Origin: Syntrophorhabdaceae bacterium
Lineage (GTDB): Bacteria; Desulfobacterota; Syntrophorhabdia; Syntrophorhabdales; Syntrophorhabdaceae
Assembly: GCA_035541755.1 (NCBI GenBank)
Contig: DATKMQ010000016.1
Location: 1 to 39,348, forward strand
Length of the DNA stretch: 39,348 nucleotides
Reading direction: 5' to 3'
Positions 17,873 to 26,421 of this stretch are shown here, one piece after another. Under the pieces are notes generated by a model that saw only the letters and a program-made list of their open reading frames with translations, was not told where the DNA came from and did no database searches. Numbering within the stretch: the first letter of the stretch is position 1; every line of letters begins with the position of its first letter. Both the position numbers and the translations under genes were made by a program.

Positions 17873-19678
17873 TTAGCCACGATGAAAGAACTTCTTCACG
17901 AGATCCTTCCGTTTGAGCAGCACGAGCGCCTGAATCACGGACTCTTTGTTCTTGGGGTAACGGTATTGAATGAGGGCGCGCTGCATCTTCCGCTCGCTGA
18001 ACGTCTTGGCCGTATATATCTTTTCTCCGGTAAACGGGTGCTCTTCAGTATGATAGATTGCGCCGGAAAGAGTGAGGGGGAGGGGCATGAAATCCTGGAT
18101 CTGTTCGGGATAGATATTGTTTTTCATGAGGGCGAGCGAGAGCTCAAGCGCATCACGAAGAGTCGAACCCGGGTGTGAACTGATGAAATAATGAACGAGA
18201 TACTGCTTCTTGCCTGCTTTCCCCGTTGCTTCCCGGAATTGTTTGGCAAATTCTTCGTACACGGCAAAGGTCGGTTTGTTCATAATCTTCAGGATCCGAT
18301 CCACCGTATGTTCAGGGGCCACTTTCATCTGTCCGCTCACGTGATTTCTTAAGATATGTTCAAGATATTCTTGAGCATGTTCACCTGTGAGCAGGTCATA
18401 TCTTAGGCCGCTTTCTATAAAGAGATGTTTCACCCCGGCAAGCTTGGTTATTGTCCGGTAGACGTCCATACATTGACCGTATCCGAGCTTGAGATTTTTG
18501 CACAGGGAGGGCGTAAGGCACGATCTGTTCCGGCAAGCTCCCTGTCTCACCCATAGATCACAGTGCGCCTTGTAAAGATTGGCTGTCGGCCCTCCGATGT
18601 CGCTTATAGTGCCCCGGAAATCCTTCCTCTCGGCGAGTAACTTAGCTTCTCGGACAAGCGATTCCTTGGTCCTCGATTGAATGATCCTTCCCTGGTGCAT
18701 AAAGAGAGAACAGAAACTGCACTGACCGGGGCAGCCCCTGTGAGATACCAACGAAAACTTCACCGTCTCAAAACCCGGCACACCCCCCGATGCATCGTAG
18801 ACGGGGTGGGATGCCCTGGCAAAAGGAAGCTCATATAACGCATCGAGCTCCTCTGCCGCTACGGGTTCGGCAGGAGGATACTGAACCACGAATCTGTTCT
18901 CGTGCTTTTGGACGACGCATTTTCCGCGGCGGGGATCCTGATTTTCGTAGATGGCCTTGAACGCCGCATTGAATTGCTTTTTGTCTTGCCTCACCTCTTC
19001 GTATGAGGGAATTTCCATAGCTTCGTTTCCACGTGTTGCACCGGCTTCACGCATGGCAGAATCATCTGCCGGCATTGACACTGAAACCACCACGGTTCCC
19101 CTGATACCCTTGAGACCTTCCCCGTGCGAGAGCCGACGGGCGATTTCGAGAACCTGTTTTTCTCCCATGCCGTAGACGAGGATATCAGCGCGTGAATCGA
19201 GAAGGATGGATCTACGCACCTCGTTTCCCCACCAGTCATAGTGGGCGAACCTTCTTAGGCTTGCCTCGATCCCGCCGACGACGATTACGGTATCGTGAAA
19301 GGCCTCCCTGATACGATTTGCGTAGACGATAGTAGCCCTGTCAGGTCGAAACCCGATCTTTCCTCCCGGTGAATAAGCGTCTTTCACGCGGCGCTTCTTG
19401 TGCGATGTATAGTGCGCCACCATAGAATCGAGATTTCCAGCGGTAATACCAAAGAAGAGCCGGGGTTTTCCCAGTCTTTTGAAGTCATCTACGGTTCGCC
19501 AGTTAGGCTGCGGGATAATGCCTACCCGGTATCCCGCCCTTTCTAATACCCTGCCAATCATGGCGACTCCGTAAGCAGGGTGGTCCACATATGCGTCGCC
19601 GCTTACGAGGATAATGTCGAACTCGTTCCATCCTCTTTTTTTGAGATCCTCTTTTGAAACGGGTAGAAAACGCGCCAT
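17873..19678 (-). CDS. ygiQ: YgiQ-family radical SAM protein
   Basis: The 601-residue protein matches the UPF0313/YgiQ family: an N-terminal B12-binding-like region (DIILVSGDAYVDHPAYG, GGIEASLRRFAHYDWW) followed by a radical SAM core with the cluster motif RGCPGQCSFC (C316, C320, C323). A conserved C-terminal stretch holds PEHTVDRILKIMNKP. The reaction of this family is not established. An unusual extra cysteine group (ACRNRSC, about 383-389) lies in the middle of the core and is typical of the family as far as I recall. Confidence 0.9.
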   Translation of the reverse strand: MARFLPVSKEDLKKRGWNEFDIILVSGDAYVDHPAYGVAMIGRVLERAGYRVGIIPQPNWRTVDDFKRLGKPRLFFGITAGNLDSMVAHYTSHKKRRVKDAYSPGGKIGFRPDRATIVYANRIREAFHDTVIVVGGIEASLRRFAHYDWWGNEVRRSILLDSRADILVYGMGEKQVLEIARRLSHGEGLKGIRGTVVVSVSMPADDSAMREAGATRGNEAMEIPSYEEVRQDKKQFNAAFKAIYENQDPRRGKCVVQKHENRFVVQYPPAEPVAAEELDALYELPFARASHPVYDASGGVPGFETVKFSLVSHRGCPGQCSFCSLFMHQGRIIQSRTKESLVREAKLLAERKDFRGTISDIGGPTANLYKAHCDLWVRQGACRNRSCLTPSLCKNLKLGYGQCMDVYRTITKLAGVKHLFIESGLRYDLLTGEHAQEYLEHILRNHVSGQMKVAPEHTVDRILKIMNKPTFAVYEEFAKQFREATGKAGKKQYLVHYFISSHPGSTLRDALELSLALMKNNIYPEQIQDFMPLPLTLSGAIYHTEEHPFTGEKIYTAKTFSERKMQRALIQYRYPKNKESVIQALVLLKRKDLVKKFFHRG

Positions 19679-19768
19679 AACGGTCTTAATTCTAACAGAA
19701 ATAGAACGGCCACAGATAGCAAATTGCGCTCATCAACCGTATACGATCCGGCGCTTAAGGGAAATTTA

Positions 19769-19798
19769 TTGACGGTCTGTCTGCCTTTTTCTTGTAAG
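19769..19798 (+). promoter_or_regulatory. candidate promoter for the outer-membrane barrel gene
   Basis: TTGACG (19769-19774) and TGTAAG (19793-19798) are 18 bp apart, ending 65 bp before the ATG at 19864. The -10 match is modest. Confidence 0.4.
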
Positions 19799-19863
19799 AT
19801 GCATTACGTTATGGACAGTAACCGGGCGGATGACGCCGGAATCTTATTCACAGGGGGTAGATC

Positions 19864-20499
19864 ATGAGAATGTGCACGAGATCTTTTGTCTTGGTCGGCT
19901 TGGTGATTGTTTTTTGCCTTCCCTTCTCGGCCGTGGCCCAGGATAAGAACCCTAATTATTTCGTCCTGAAAGGTGGTATCTATTCCCCTCAGACGAATGA
20001 CCTCAGTGGGTTTAACACGGGCTTTAATGGCGAGATCGCCTTCGGTCACTACTTTGCGAAGAACCTTGCTGGGGAGGGAAGCATAGGATATTTTCACTCA
20101 AGCGCGTCGCAGAACGATGACATCAGCGGAATTCCGGTCTCTGAGAGGGTAAAAATCGACGTCATGCCGGTCACTGTGGCGCTGAAAGGGTCTATCCCTG
20201 TGGAGGATCTTGAATTCTACGGTCTGGGAGGCATTGGAGCTTATTTCGTATGGACGGAAGTAGATGTATCGTCTGCTACGGCGAGCGCTTCTCCGAGCGA
20301 CACGGACGCGGTATTCGGAGGGTTTCTCGGCTTGGGGGTAAATTATAACGTGACGCCAAATGTATTCCTCGGGGTGGAAGGCAAGTACCTCTGGACTACC
20401 AAGGCCAAATTTCGCGATACCGCTTTTGGTGCGCCGCTCAACGCTGATTATCATTTGGACGGTATACAGGCAACCTTCAATATTGGCTACAGATTCTAG
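19864..20499 (+). CDS. outer-membrane beta-barrel protein
   Basis: The 211-residue protein has a signal peptide (cleavage after AVA near residue 26) followed by alternating amphipathic strands. It ends in the sequence GYRF, a C-terminal aromatic residue of the type recognised by the barrel assembly machinery. Size and pattern fit the OmpA/OmpX-like eight-stranded 'outer membrane protein beta-barrel' group, and glycine-rich turns such as GLGGIGAYFVW are visible. The function is unknown. A monocistronic unit is likely, since a promoter precedes it and a hairpin follows. Confidence 0.82.
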   Translation: MRMCTRSFVLVGLVIVFCLPFSAVAQDKNPNYFVLKGGIYSPQTNDLSGFNTGFNGEIAFGHYFAKNLAGEGSIGYFHSSASQNDDISGIPVSERVKIDVMPVTVALKGSIPVEDLEFYGLGGIGAYFVWTEVDVSSATASASPSDTDAVFGGFLGLGVNYNVTPNVFLGVEGKYLWTTKAKFRDTAFGAPLNADYHLDGIQATFNIGYRF

Positions 20500-20510
20500 A
20501 GAGATTTCTC

Positions 20511-20540
20511 ATGCCGGGCGGGCCTAAACCCTCCCGGCAT
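20511..20540 (+). terminator. hairpin after the outer-membrane protein gene
   Basis: ATGCCGGG (20511-20518) pairs with CCCGGCAT (20533-20540), and an inner GGG/CCC extends the stem. It begins 12 bp after the stop codon. No T-run follows, so termination may be weak. Confidence 0.5.
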
Positions 20541-20616
20541 GATCCCCACTTACGGTCCATCTATCTTTCCCTCAAGGGGGCAGAACCGCGTTCTGGCCAG
20601 AGCGCCGTAAATTGCC

Positions 20617-20646
20617 TTGAGTGAGACGAAACAACTGTGGTATAAA
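20617..20646 (+). promoter_or_regulatory. promoter for tRNA-Ser
   Basis: TTGAGT (20617-20622) and TATAAA (20641-20646) lie 18 bp apart, ending ten bases before the mature tRNA 5' end. A small perfect inverted repeat, CAGAAC/GTTCTG, lies just upstream at 20581-20595. Confidence 0.55.
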
Positions 20647-20656
20647 GAATGTCACC

Positions 20657-20750
20657 GGAGAGATGTCCGAGCGGCTGAAGGAGCACGACTGGAAATCGTG
20701 TGAACGTGCTAAAACGCGTTCCGAGGGTTCAAATCCCTCTCTCTCCGCCA
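20657..20750 (+). tRNA. tRNA-Ser (anticodon GGA)
   Basis: A class II tRNA of 94 nt. The acceptor stem is GGAGAGA/TCTCTCC, the anticodon GGA lies at 20691-20693 in the loop closed by CACGA/TCGTG, a long variable arm is present, the T-loop is GGTTCAAATCC, and the 3' CCA is encoded. It reads UCC and UCU codons. It lies 15 bp before the SRP RNA. Confidence 0.96.
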
Positions 20751-20764
20751 GTATGGACAGGTAA

Positions 20765-20861
20765 AACCAGGCCCTGCGCAACGTCGAGGTTATGAAACCC
20801 GTCAGGTCCGGAAGGAAGCAGCGGTAGTAGCTCATCCGTGTGCCGCAGGTAGCCTGGTCTT
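20765..20861 (+). ncRNA. ffs: signal recognition particle RNA, small bacterial type (4.5S)
   Basis: The apical loop signature GTCAGGTCCGGAAGGAAGCAGC lies at 20801-20822. The outer stem pairs ACCAGGC (20766-20772) with GCCTGGT (20852-20858), and CCTGCG pairs with CGCAGG inside. With Ffh this RNA targets membrane proteins. The order tRNA-Ser, SRP RNA, dnaX is common in bacteria. Confidence 0.95.
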
Positions 20862-20909
20862 AATTAATGCAGCATGAAGAACGCAGGGACAAAAGGTATG
20901 ATTCGCTTT

Positions 20910-20933
20910 AGGCCGGTCGTGGCCTCTTATTTT
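20910..20933 (+). terminator. candidate terminator after the SRP RNA
   Basis: AGGCC (20910-20914) and GGCCT (20921-20925) form a short stem followed by the T-rich CTTATTTTC. The stem is only five pairs, so confidence is limited. Confidence 0.35.
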
Positions 20934-20971
20934 CCAGCCCCTCACAGTGGTATCTAGCGAGGTATGACCCT

Positions 20972-22552
20972 TTGAGCTATACGGTTATCGCGAGGAGATT
21001 CCGACCGAAGAAGTTTGACGAGGTCATGGGTCAGCCGCATATCACCACGACCATCAAGAATTCTATCAGATCGGGCAGAATACCGCACGCCTATTTGTTT
21101 ACGGGTCCGAGAGGGGTGGGCAAGACGTCCCTTGCCCGGATACTCTCGAAGGCAGTAAACTGCGTCCTCGGACCCACGGAAGAGCCTTGCGACGTGTGCG
21201 AGAACTGTGTGGCCATCAATAACGGCAGTTTCGTGGACGTGATCGAGATTGACGCAGCCTCTGCGCGCGGCATCGACGATATTAAGGAGCTTCGTGAGAC
21301 CGTCCGATACGTGCCCATGAAAGGACGCTATAAGGTTTACATCCTCGATGAGGCTCACATGTTAACGACGGAAGCCCGCAACGCCTTCCTGAAAACCCTC
21401 GAAGAGCCGCCCGGCCACAACATCTTTATTCTTGCCACCACGGAACTCCAGAAAATTCCTTACACTATCATGTCGCGATGCCAGCGGTTTGATTTCCGGC
21501 GTATTCCGGAAAAGGAGATTGTGACGCAGCTTGAGCGTATCTGCACGGCGGACGGCATTGGGTACGATGAGGGAGTATTCCAGTATATGGCGATAGAAGC
21601 TGATGGTAGTCTGCGTGACGCCGAATCGATCCTCGAACAGGTCATCGCGTACAGTGGTCAGCATATCTATGCGAGAGATGTTATTAACATCGTCGGCATT
21701 GTCGAGACGGAAGTGCTGCAGGGCATCATGCAGTCGATCATGGATGAAGATTTGAAGGGCGGCCTTGAGATTATTGAAAGAACATTGAACCAGGGTTATG
21801 ACGTAAACCAGATTTTTAAAGGACTCGTCACGTTTCTGAGGAACATGATGATCGTCAAGGTGTGTGACGGCCTGCCCGCGTTTCTTTCTCTCACCGAGAG
21901 CGAATACGGGAAGATCCGTGAACTCCTGGGTGGGATTGAGTACTACGAGTTGCAGAATATGCTCCATTACCTGCTCACCTCCGAAGACCTTCTCAGGGGC
22001 CTCTTCCCAAAGGTATCCCTGGAGACAATCTATATCAATCTTTACAATATATCGAAGCTGCGCGATGTCGAAAAAATTATCGACAGTTTTGAAGCCTATG
22101 GAAAGTCGAAAGAAAAAGAGCGTGCGGGAGACCCCCAATCTTATCCCGCTCGAACCGACCCCGTGGCTACCCATCACCCGGCCCGGCAGAACCTATCGGA
22201 AAAGAAAGCAAGCGACAAACCCGTGGAAGCTAATAGCGTGACGGACGAGCTCACACCGGGCAGAGGACACGATCCCGATGCACACGCTTTTATCGAACAC
22301 TTAAAAAAGAGCAAGCCCTTTGTAGGCGGCATATTTGAGTCGTCGGAGGTGCTCGTTGAAGGTGACAGCGTTTCAGTTTCCCTGGATAAGAGATATACGG
22401 GATTCGTGAAGAACGAGCTCGAGAATATCAAAAAACTGCTCAAGGAGTATTTCGGAAGAGAGATGACGCTTAACTTGAAGGATTCGATGGAAAAGAAAAT
22501 GAACATACTCGATGAGTACGTCAAGGAAGCGGAATCTTTATTTAAGTTCTAA
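20972..22552 (+). CDS. dnaX: DNA polymerase III subunits gamma/tau
   Basis: DnaX is the ATPase of the clamp loader. The 526-residue product has a Walker A motif GPRGVGKTS (45-53), the zinc-binding cysteines C64, C73, C76 and C79, the Walker B DEAH (126-129) and a sensor region SRCQRF. Residues about 375-440 are a hydrophilic linker, and the last 80 residues form the tau-specific tail. The start is TTG at 20972; GAGG lies ten bases before it, and a nearby ATG stops after three codons. A slippery A-AAA-AAG site at 22303 could yield a shorter gamma form (see findings). Confidence 0.95.
   Translation: MSYTVIARRFRPKKFDEVMGQPHITTTIKNSIRSGRIPHAYLFTGPRGVGKTSLARILSKAVNCVLGPTEEPCDVCENCVAINNGSFVDVIEIDAASARGIDDIKELRETVRYVPMKGRYKVYILDEAHMLTTEARNAFLKTLEEPPGHNIFILATTELQKIPYTIMSRCQRFDFRRIPEKEIVTQLERICTADGIGYDEGVFQYMAIEADGSLRDAESILEQVIAYSGQHIYARDVINIVGIVETEVLQGIMQSIMDEDLKGGLEIIERTLNQGYDVNQIFKGLVTFLRNMMIVKVCDGLPAFLSLTESEYGKIRELLGGIEYYELQNMLHYLLTSEDLLRGLFPKVSLETIYINLYNISKLRDVEKIIDSFEAYGKSKEKERAGDPQSYPARTDPVATHHPARQNLSEKKASDKPVEANSVTDELTPGRGHDPDAHAFIEHLKKSKPFVGGIFESSEVLVEGDSVSVSLDKRYTGFVKNELENIKKLLKEYFGREMTLNLKDSMEKKMNILDEYVKEAESLFKF
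22303..22338 (+). promoter_or_regulatory. possible -1 ribosomal frameshift site in dnaX
   Basis: Codons TTA-AAA-AAG-AGC place A AAA AAG (22303-22309) in the same register as the E. coli dnaX slippery site. A -1 shift would add nine codons and stop at TGA 22336-22338, giving a protein of about 455 residues. I see no convincing upstream Shine-Dalgarno stimulator and only weak downstream structure. Confidence 0.45.
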
Positions 22553-22563
22553 GGGGAGGCCTT

Positions 22564-22878
22564 ATGTCAAAAGGAATCGGACAAATAATGCAGCAGGCGA
22601 AAAAGATGCAGGAAAGGCTCATGAAAATCCAGGAGGAGCTGGCCGAAAAAACCGTGGAGGGCCAGTCGGGCGGAGGCATGGTGACCTGTAAGGCAAACGG
22701 AAAACAGGAGATTATATCCCTCGCAATTGCCCCTGAAATATGGGAGGAAAAGGACAAGGAACTTTTGGAAGATCTGATTCTCGCGGCTGTGAATGAGGCG
22801 CTCGACAGATCGAGAGAGATGATGCAGGAAGAGATGGCCAAGGTAACGGGCGGTATGCAACTCCCCTTTGGGATGTAA
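22564..22878 (+). CDS. ybaB: YbaB/EbfC-family nucleoid-associated protein
   Basis: The 104-residue protein matches the YbaB family: an N-terminal helix rich in Met, Gln and Lys (IMQQAKKMQERLMKIQEEL), the central VEGQSGGGMVTCKANG motif and a C-terminal helix with EMAKVTGGM. Family members bind DNA as dimers and are almost always encoded between dnaX and recR, as here. It lies 11 bp after dnaX with an AAGGGGAGG ribosome binding site and two bases before recR. Confidence 0.94.
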   Translation: MSKGIGQIMQQAKKMQERLMKIQEELAEKTVEGQSGGGMVTCKANGKQEIISLAIAPEIWEEKDKELLEDLILAAVNEALDRSREMMQEEMAKVTGGMQLPFGM

Positions 22879-22880
22879 CC

Positions 22881-23477
22881 ATGTTCTATCCTGAACCAAT
22901 TGAACGACTGATCGAGAACTTGTCGAGACTGCCGGGCATAGGGCGCAAAACGGCAACGAGACTGGCCTTTTTCCTCCTCAACGCTCAAGAGGGCTACATC
23001 AGGGAGCTATCAAGAAGCCTTACTGACATAAAAGAAAGAATACGACTGTGCAGTGTTTGTTTCAACATTACCGACAGCGATCCCTGTGTCATATGCAGGG
23101 ACGAAAAAAGAGATAGATCGGTTATCTGTGTTGTCGAAGAATCGTCTCACATGATGGTCATAGAGTCGGCCAATCCTGGGCATCTCCGCTATCATATTCT
23201 TCACGGGGTGATCAATCCGATAGAGGGTATAGGTCCGGACGAGATCAGGATCAAGGAGCTTAGCGAGCGCATCATCAAGGAAGACATCAAAGAGGTCATC
23301 GTGGCGACGAACCTCAACATTGAGGGCAATACCACGGCTCACTATATATGCGAGATCTTAAGGCCGCTCAACGTGACGGTAACGCGAATCGCTTCGGGTA
23401 TCCCCGTGGGCGGTGACATTGTGTATATCGATCCCCTCACCATCAAAAGTTCCATGGACAACCGGAAGAACCTGTAA
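22881..23477 (+). CDS. recR: recombination mediator RecR
   Basis: RecR works with RecO/RecF to load RecA at single-strand gaps. The 198-residue protein has the usual length and parts: a helix-hairpin-helix region (LPGIGRKTATRLAF), a four-cysteine zinc finger (CSVCF and CVICRD) and a Toprim domain starting VICVVEESSHM, with the GIPVGGDIVYID motif near the end. It is the last gene of the dnaX-ybaB-recR operon. Confidence 0.96.
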   Translation: MFYPEPIERLIENLSRLPGIGRKTATRLAFFLLNAQEGYIRELSRSLTDIKERIRLCSVCFNITDSDPCVICRDEKRDRSVICVVEESSHMMVIESANPGHLRYHILHGVINPIEGIGPDEIRIKELSERIIKEDIKEVIVATNLNIEGNTTAHYICEILRPLNVTVTRIASGIPVGGDIVYIDPLTIKSSMDNRKNL

Positions 23478-23544
23478 AATAACTCGGTCAACAGCATATG
23501 AAGTGTTCTTGATCGGAACAAATCCTGTGTTTTTTCATGAAGCC

Positions 23545-23573
23545 TTGAAACCGGGAATGCCCCTCCTTATATT
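23545..23573 (+). promoter_or_regulatory. sigma-70 promoter for the pentose phosphate operon
   Basis: TTGAAA (23545-23550) and TATATT (23568-23573) are separated by 17 bp. Transcription would start near 23580, about 47 nt before gnd. The leader contains a five-pair hairpin, CCTCC-TTC-GGAGG (23593-23605), that could hide a Shine-Dalgarno-like GGAGG. Confidence 0.6.
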
Positions 23574-23626
23574 TAGACTATCGAAAACCCGCCCTCCTTC
23601 GGAGGAGATTCTCACAGGGGGATTGG

Positions 23627-24583
23627 ATGGAAATACCGCTCGACATGGAAAGGCCTGTTGCACAGAAACTGAGGCTTGGTTACATCGGCCTTGGGAAGAT
23701 GGGTTTCAATATGGTGGAACGGCTCCTTGAAAAAGGGTACCGGCCCGTTACCTTCGACGTAAACGAAGACGCGACAAAGAAGACCGCCGGACTTGGGGCC
23801 GAGCCAACGGCGTCTCTCAAGTCTCTAGCCGGTACCCTTTTGCCACCGCGTCTCGTCTGGCTCATGGTCCCCCAGGAGACCGTGGATCATGTTCTCGAGG
23901 GCATTGTCCCTTTTCTCGGTTTCGGGGACACGATCATAGACGGGGGAAACTCTCATTACAAAGATTCCATGCGCCGGGCTCAAGCGCTCACCCCCGCGGG
24001 CATTGAGTTTCTCGATGTGGGTGTGAGCGGAGGCCCATCTGGAGCCCGAAACGGGGCCTGCATCATGGTGGGCGGAAAGAAAAGCGTTTTCGACGGATAC
24101 GAAGACCTATTTCGCGATCTCTCTGTGCCCGGAGGGTATGAGTATATAGGCGTACAGGGAGCCGGCCATTTTGTGAAGATGATCCACAACGGTATCGAAT
24201 ACGGCATGATGCAGTCCATGGCAGAGGGGTTCGCGGTTATGAGGGAGGCACCTTTCAATCTGAGTCTCACGGCTATTGCTTCCCTGTTTAGCCACGGGAG
24301 CGTTATCGCGTCCAGGCTCACAGAGTGGCTCGGCCAGGCTTTTCGGGAATACGGGGAGGGCTTGGAAGCTGTCTCGGGGGCCGTGGCCCAGAGCGGAGAG
24401 GGCATGTGGACCGTGGAAGCGGGCAAAGAATACGGAGTCTCGACCGCCGGCATAGCCGCAGCCGTTCAGTTCAGAGCTGAATCGCTCACACATCCGAGTT
24501 ATGGCGGACAGATTCTTTCGGCCTTACGAAACCAGTTCGGACAGCACGACGTTTTTCGAAAACCACGGGAAGACGCGGCATGA
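23627..24583 (+). CDS. gnd: 6-phosphogluconate dehydrogenase, short (YqeC/GntZ-like) form
   Basis: The enzyme oxidatively decarboxylates 6-phosphogluconate to ribulose 5-phosphate. The 318-residue protein is the short form, often NAD-dependent. It has the nucleotide-binding motif GLGKMGFNM (about 19-27), the substrate motif IDGGNSHYKDS and the signature DVGVSGGPSGARNGACIMVGG, listed here in its two halves DVGVSGGPSG and ARNGACIMVGG. Asp after the second strand (TFDVNED) suggests NAD rather than NADP. AGGGGG precedes the ATG. Its stop overlaps the tkt start (ATGA), so the two are translationally coupled. Confidence 0.92.
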   Translation: MEIPLDMERPVAQKLRLGYIGLGKMGFNMVERLLEKGYRPVTFDVNEDATKKTAGLGAEPTASLKSLAGTLLPPRLVWLMVPQETVDHVLEGIVPFLGFGDTIIDGGNSHYKDSMRRAQALTPAGIEFLDVGVSGGPSGARNGACIMVGGKKSVFDGYEDLFRDLSVPGGYEYIGVQGAGHFVKMIHNGIEYGMMQSMAEGFAVMREAPFNLSLTAIASLFSHGSVIASRLTEWLGQAFREYGEGLEAVSGAVAQSGEGMWTVEAGKEYGVSTAGIAAAVQFRAESLTHPSYGGQILSALRNQFGQHDVFRKPREDAA

Positions 24584-26421
24584 CAGCTCCCGTCTCCCCT
24601 CAACCACTGGAAAAGCTGGCACGACTGATCAGGTACTATATCCTTGCGTCGACGACTGAGGCCGGCTCCGGGCATCCCACGTCCTCACTCTCTGCCACCG
24701 ACCTCATGACGGGACTTTTTTTTGGAGGCGCTTTCAGATTTGATGTAGATGATCCGCACCATCCCAACAACGATCGGATAATCTTTTCAAAAGGCCACGC
24801 GTCTCCTCTGTTCTATGCCATGTGGGCCGCTGCCGGCGGCGTGGATTTCTCGGAACTTATGACCATGAGAAAATTCGGAAGTCGTCTCGAAGGCCATCCC
24901 ACTGTTGCTTTCCATTACACCGAGGCGGCAACCGGTTCCCTTGGCCAAGGTCTTTCGATCGGCGTCGGCATGGCGCTTAATGCCAGGTATCTCGACAAAT
25001 TGCCGTACAGGACCTACGTGCTCTTAGGCGACAGCGAAATGGCCGAGGGTTCCCAGTGGGAAGCCATTCAGATAGCTGCCCATTATAAGCTCAATAACCT
25101 CGTCGGCATCATCGACGTGAACCGACTCGGCCAACGCGGCGAGACCATGTACGGCCATGACCTTAAGGCGTATGAGCAAAGGATTGCGCCTATGGGATGG
25201 GAGACTCTCCTCATTGACGGCCACGATTTCAATCAGATCGTCGCCGCCTATGAACACGCGGCGGCGTCTCAATACAAACCCGTTATGATCATCGCAGGGA
25301 CGATCAAAGGCAAGGGCGTTTCGTTTATCGAAGACAAGAACGGCTGGCACGGCAAGGCCTTGAGTAAGGGGGAGTTTGAGAAGGCCGTTCTTGAACTTGG
25401 TCCCATTGATCGTTCGCTCAAAGGAGAAATACTCAAGCCGGAGGACACAAAGCCACGCACACCCCAAGCGGGACGTGTTGTAGACCCGGATTATCCCGCC
25501 GTAAAGCCCGTAGCCACGCGCAGGGCCTACGGCAACGCCCTGGCCAGGATATTCCCCGGTTTCCCCGATATCGTGGCCCTTGACGGGGAGGTGAGCAACT
25601 CCACCTATTCTGAGATCTTTGAGGCTATCCACGGGGACCGTTTCTTTGAGATGTATATTGCAGAGCAGAACATGGTTGGATGCGCGGGCGGATTGGCGGT
25701 CCGAGGTAAAACCCCCTTCGTCTCTACCTTTGCCGCTTTTTTCACCCGTGCGTTTGACCAGATACGAATGAGCGAGTATTCCGGAATGAACATCAAGTTC
25801 GTAGGGTCCCATGCCGGAGTCTCCATCGGACAGGACGGTCCTTCCCAGATGGGTCTTGAGGACATTGCCATGTTCAGGACACTACTAAACGGTGTGGTTC
25901 TCTATCCATGTGATGCGCTCTCCACGGAAAGACTTGTCGAAAGAGCGGCAGAGCACAGAGGGATTGTCTATATCCGGACCACCAGGATGGATACGCCGAT
26001 TCTCTACGACATAGGGGAAGACTTCATAATCGGCGGAAGCAAGGTGCTCCGTCAAAGCGCGTCCGATTCGGTGACGGTGATCGGGGCGGGGGTGAGTGTT
26101 TTCGAGGCCCTGGCAGCTTTTGAGGTGCTGAAAAAGGAAGGTGTGGCAGTGAGGGTTATAGACCTTTATAGCATCAAGCCTCTCGATGCCGCCACGCTCC
26201 ACAATGCTGCCAGGACTACCAAAGCGATCATTACCGTTGAGGATCACTATGCAGAGGGTGGCCTGGGAGAGGCCGTACAGAGCGCCCTCGCACTCCATCC
26301 GACTCCCGTCCATATCCTCGCGGTGCGCAGGATGCCGGCAAGCGGTACCCCACAGGAACTTCTCGACTACGAAGGCATTTCGAGAAATGCCATTGTTGAG
26401 AAGGTGAAGGAGGTTTTGTGA
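24580..26421 (+). CDS. tkt: transketolase
   Basis: This is the thiamine-diphosphate enzyme that moves two-carbon ketol units in the non-oxidative pentose phosphate pathway. The 613-residue protein is a single chain of the shorter type, resembling animal transketolases in size. Visible motifs are GHPTSS (N-terminal), GSLGQGLSIGVG, the TPP/Mg motif GDSEMAEGSQ with VNRLGQ, and in the pyrimidine domain AEQNMVGCAGGLA with the activating Glu. It overlaps gnd upstream by four bases and the transaldolase gene downstream by four. Confidence 0.93.
   Translation: MTAPVSPQPLEKLARLIRYYILASTTEAGSGHPTSSLSATDLMTGLFFGGAFRFDVDDPHHPNNDRIIFSKGHASPLFYAMWAAAGGVDFSELMTMRKFGSRLEGHPTVAFHYTEAATGSLGQGLSIGVGMALNARYLDKLPYRTYVLLGDSEMAEGSQWEAIQIAAHYKLNNLVGIIDVNRLGQRGETMYGHDLKAYEQRIAPMGWETLLIDGHDFNQIVAAYEHAAASQYKPVMIIAGTIKGKGVSFIEDKNGWHGKALSKGEFEKAVLELGPIDRSLKGEILKPEDTKPRTPQAGRVVDPDYPAVKPVATRRAYGNALARIFPGFPDIVALDGEVSNSTYSEIFEAIHGDRFFEMYIAEQNMVGCAGGLAVRGKTPFVSTFAAFFTRAFDQIRMSEYSGMNIKFVGSHAGVSIGQDGPSQMGLEDIAMFRTLLNGVVLYPCDALSTERLVERAAEHRGIVYIRTTRMDTPILYDIGEDFIIGGSKVLRQSASDSVTVIGAGVSVFEALAAFEVLKKEGVAVRVIDLYSIKPLDAATLHNAARTTKAIITVEDHYAEGGLGEAVQSALALHPTPVHILAVRRMPASGTPQELLDYEGISRNAIVEKVKEVL

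Noticed and set aside
20572-20835. Minus-strand ORF of 87 codons
   Set aside because: It overlaps tRNA-Ser and the SRP RNA entirely and has no recognisable protein features.
21362-22177. Minus-strand ORF of 271 codons opposite dnaX
   Set aside because: Shadow of dnaX; no motif, no ribosome binding site, and the tRNA-ffs-dnaX-ybaB-recR order supports the plus strand.
25024-25812. Minus-strand ORF of 262 codons inside tkt
   Set aside because: Shadow of transketolase, whose TPP motifs are intact.
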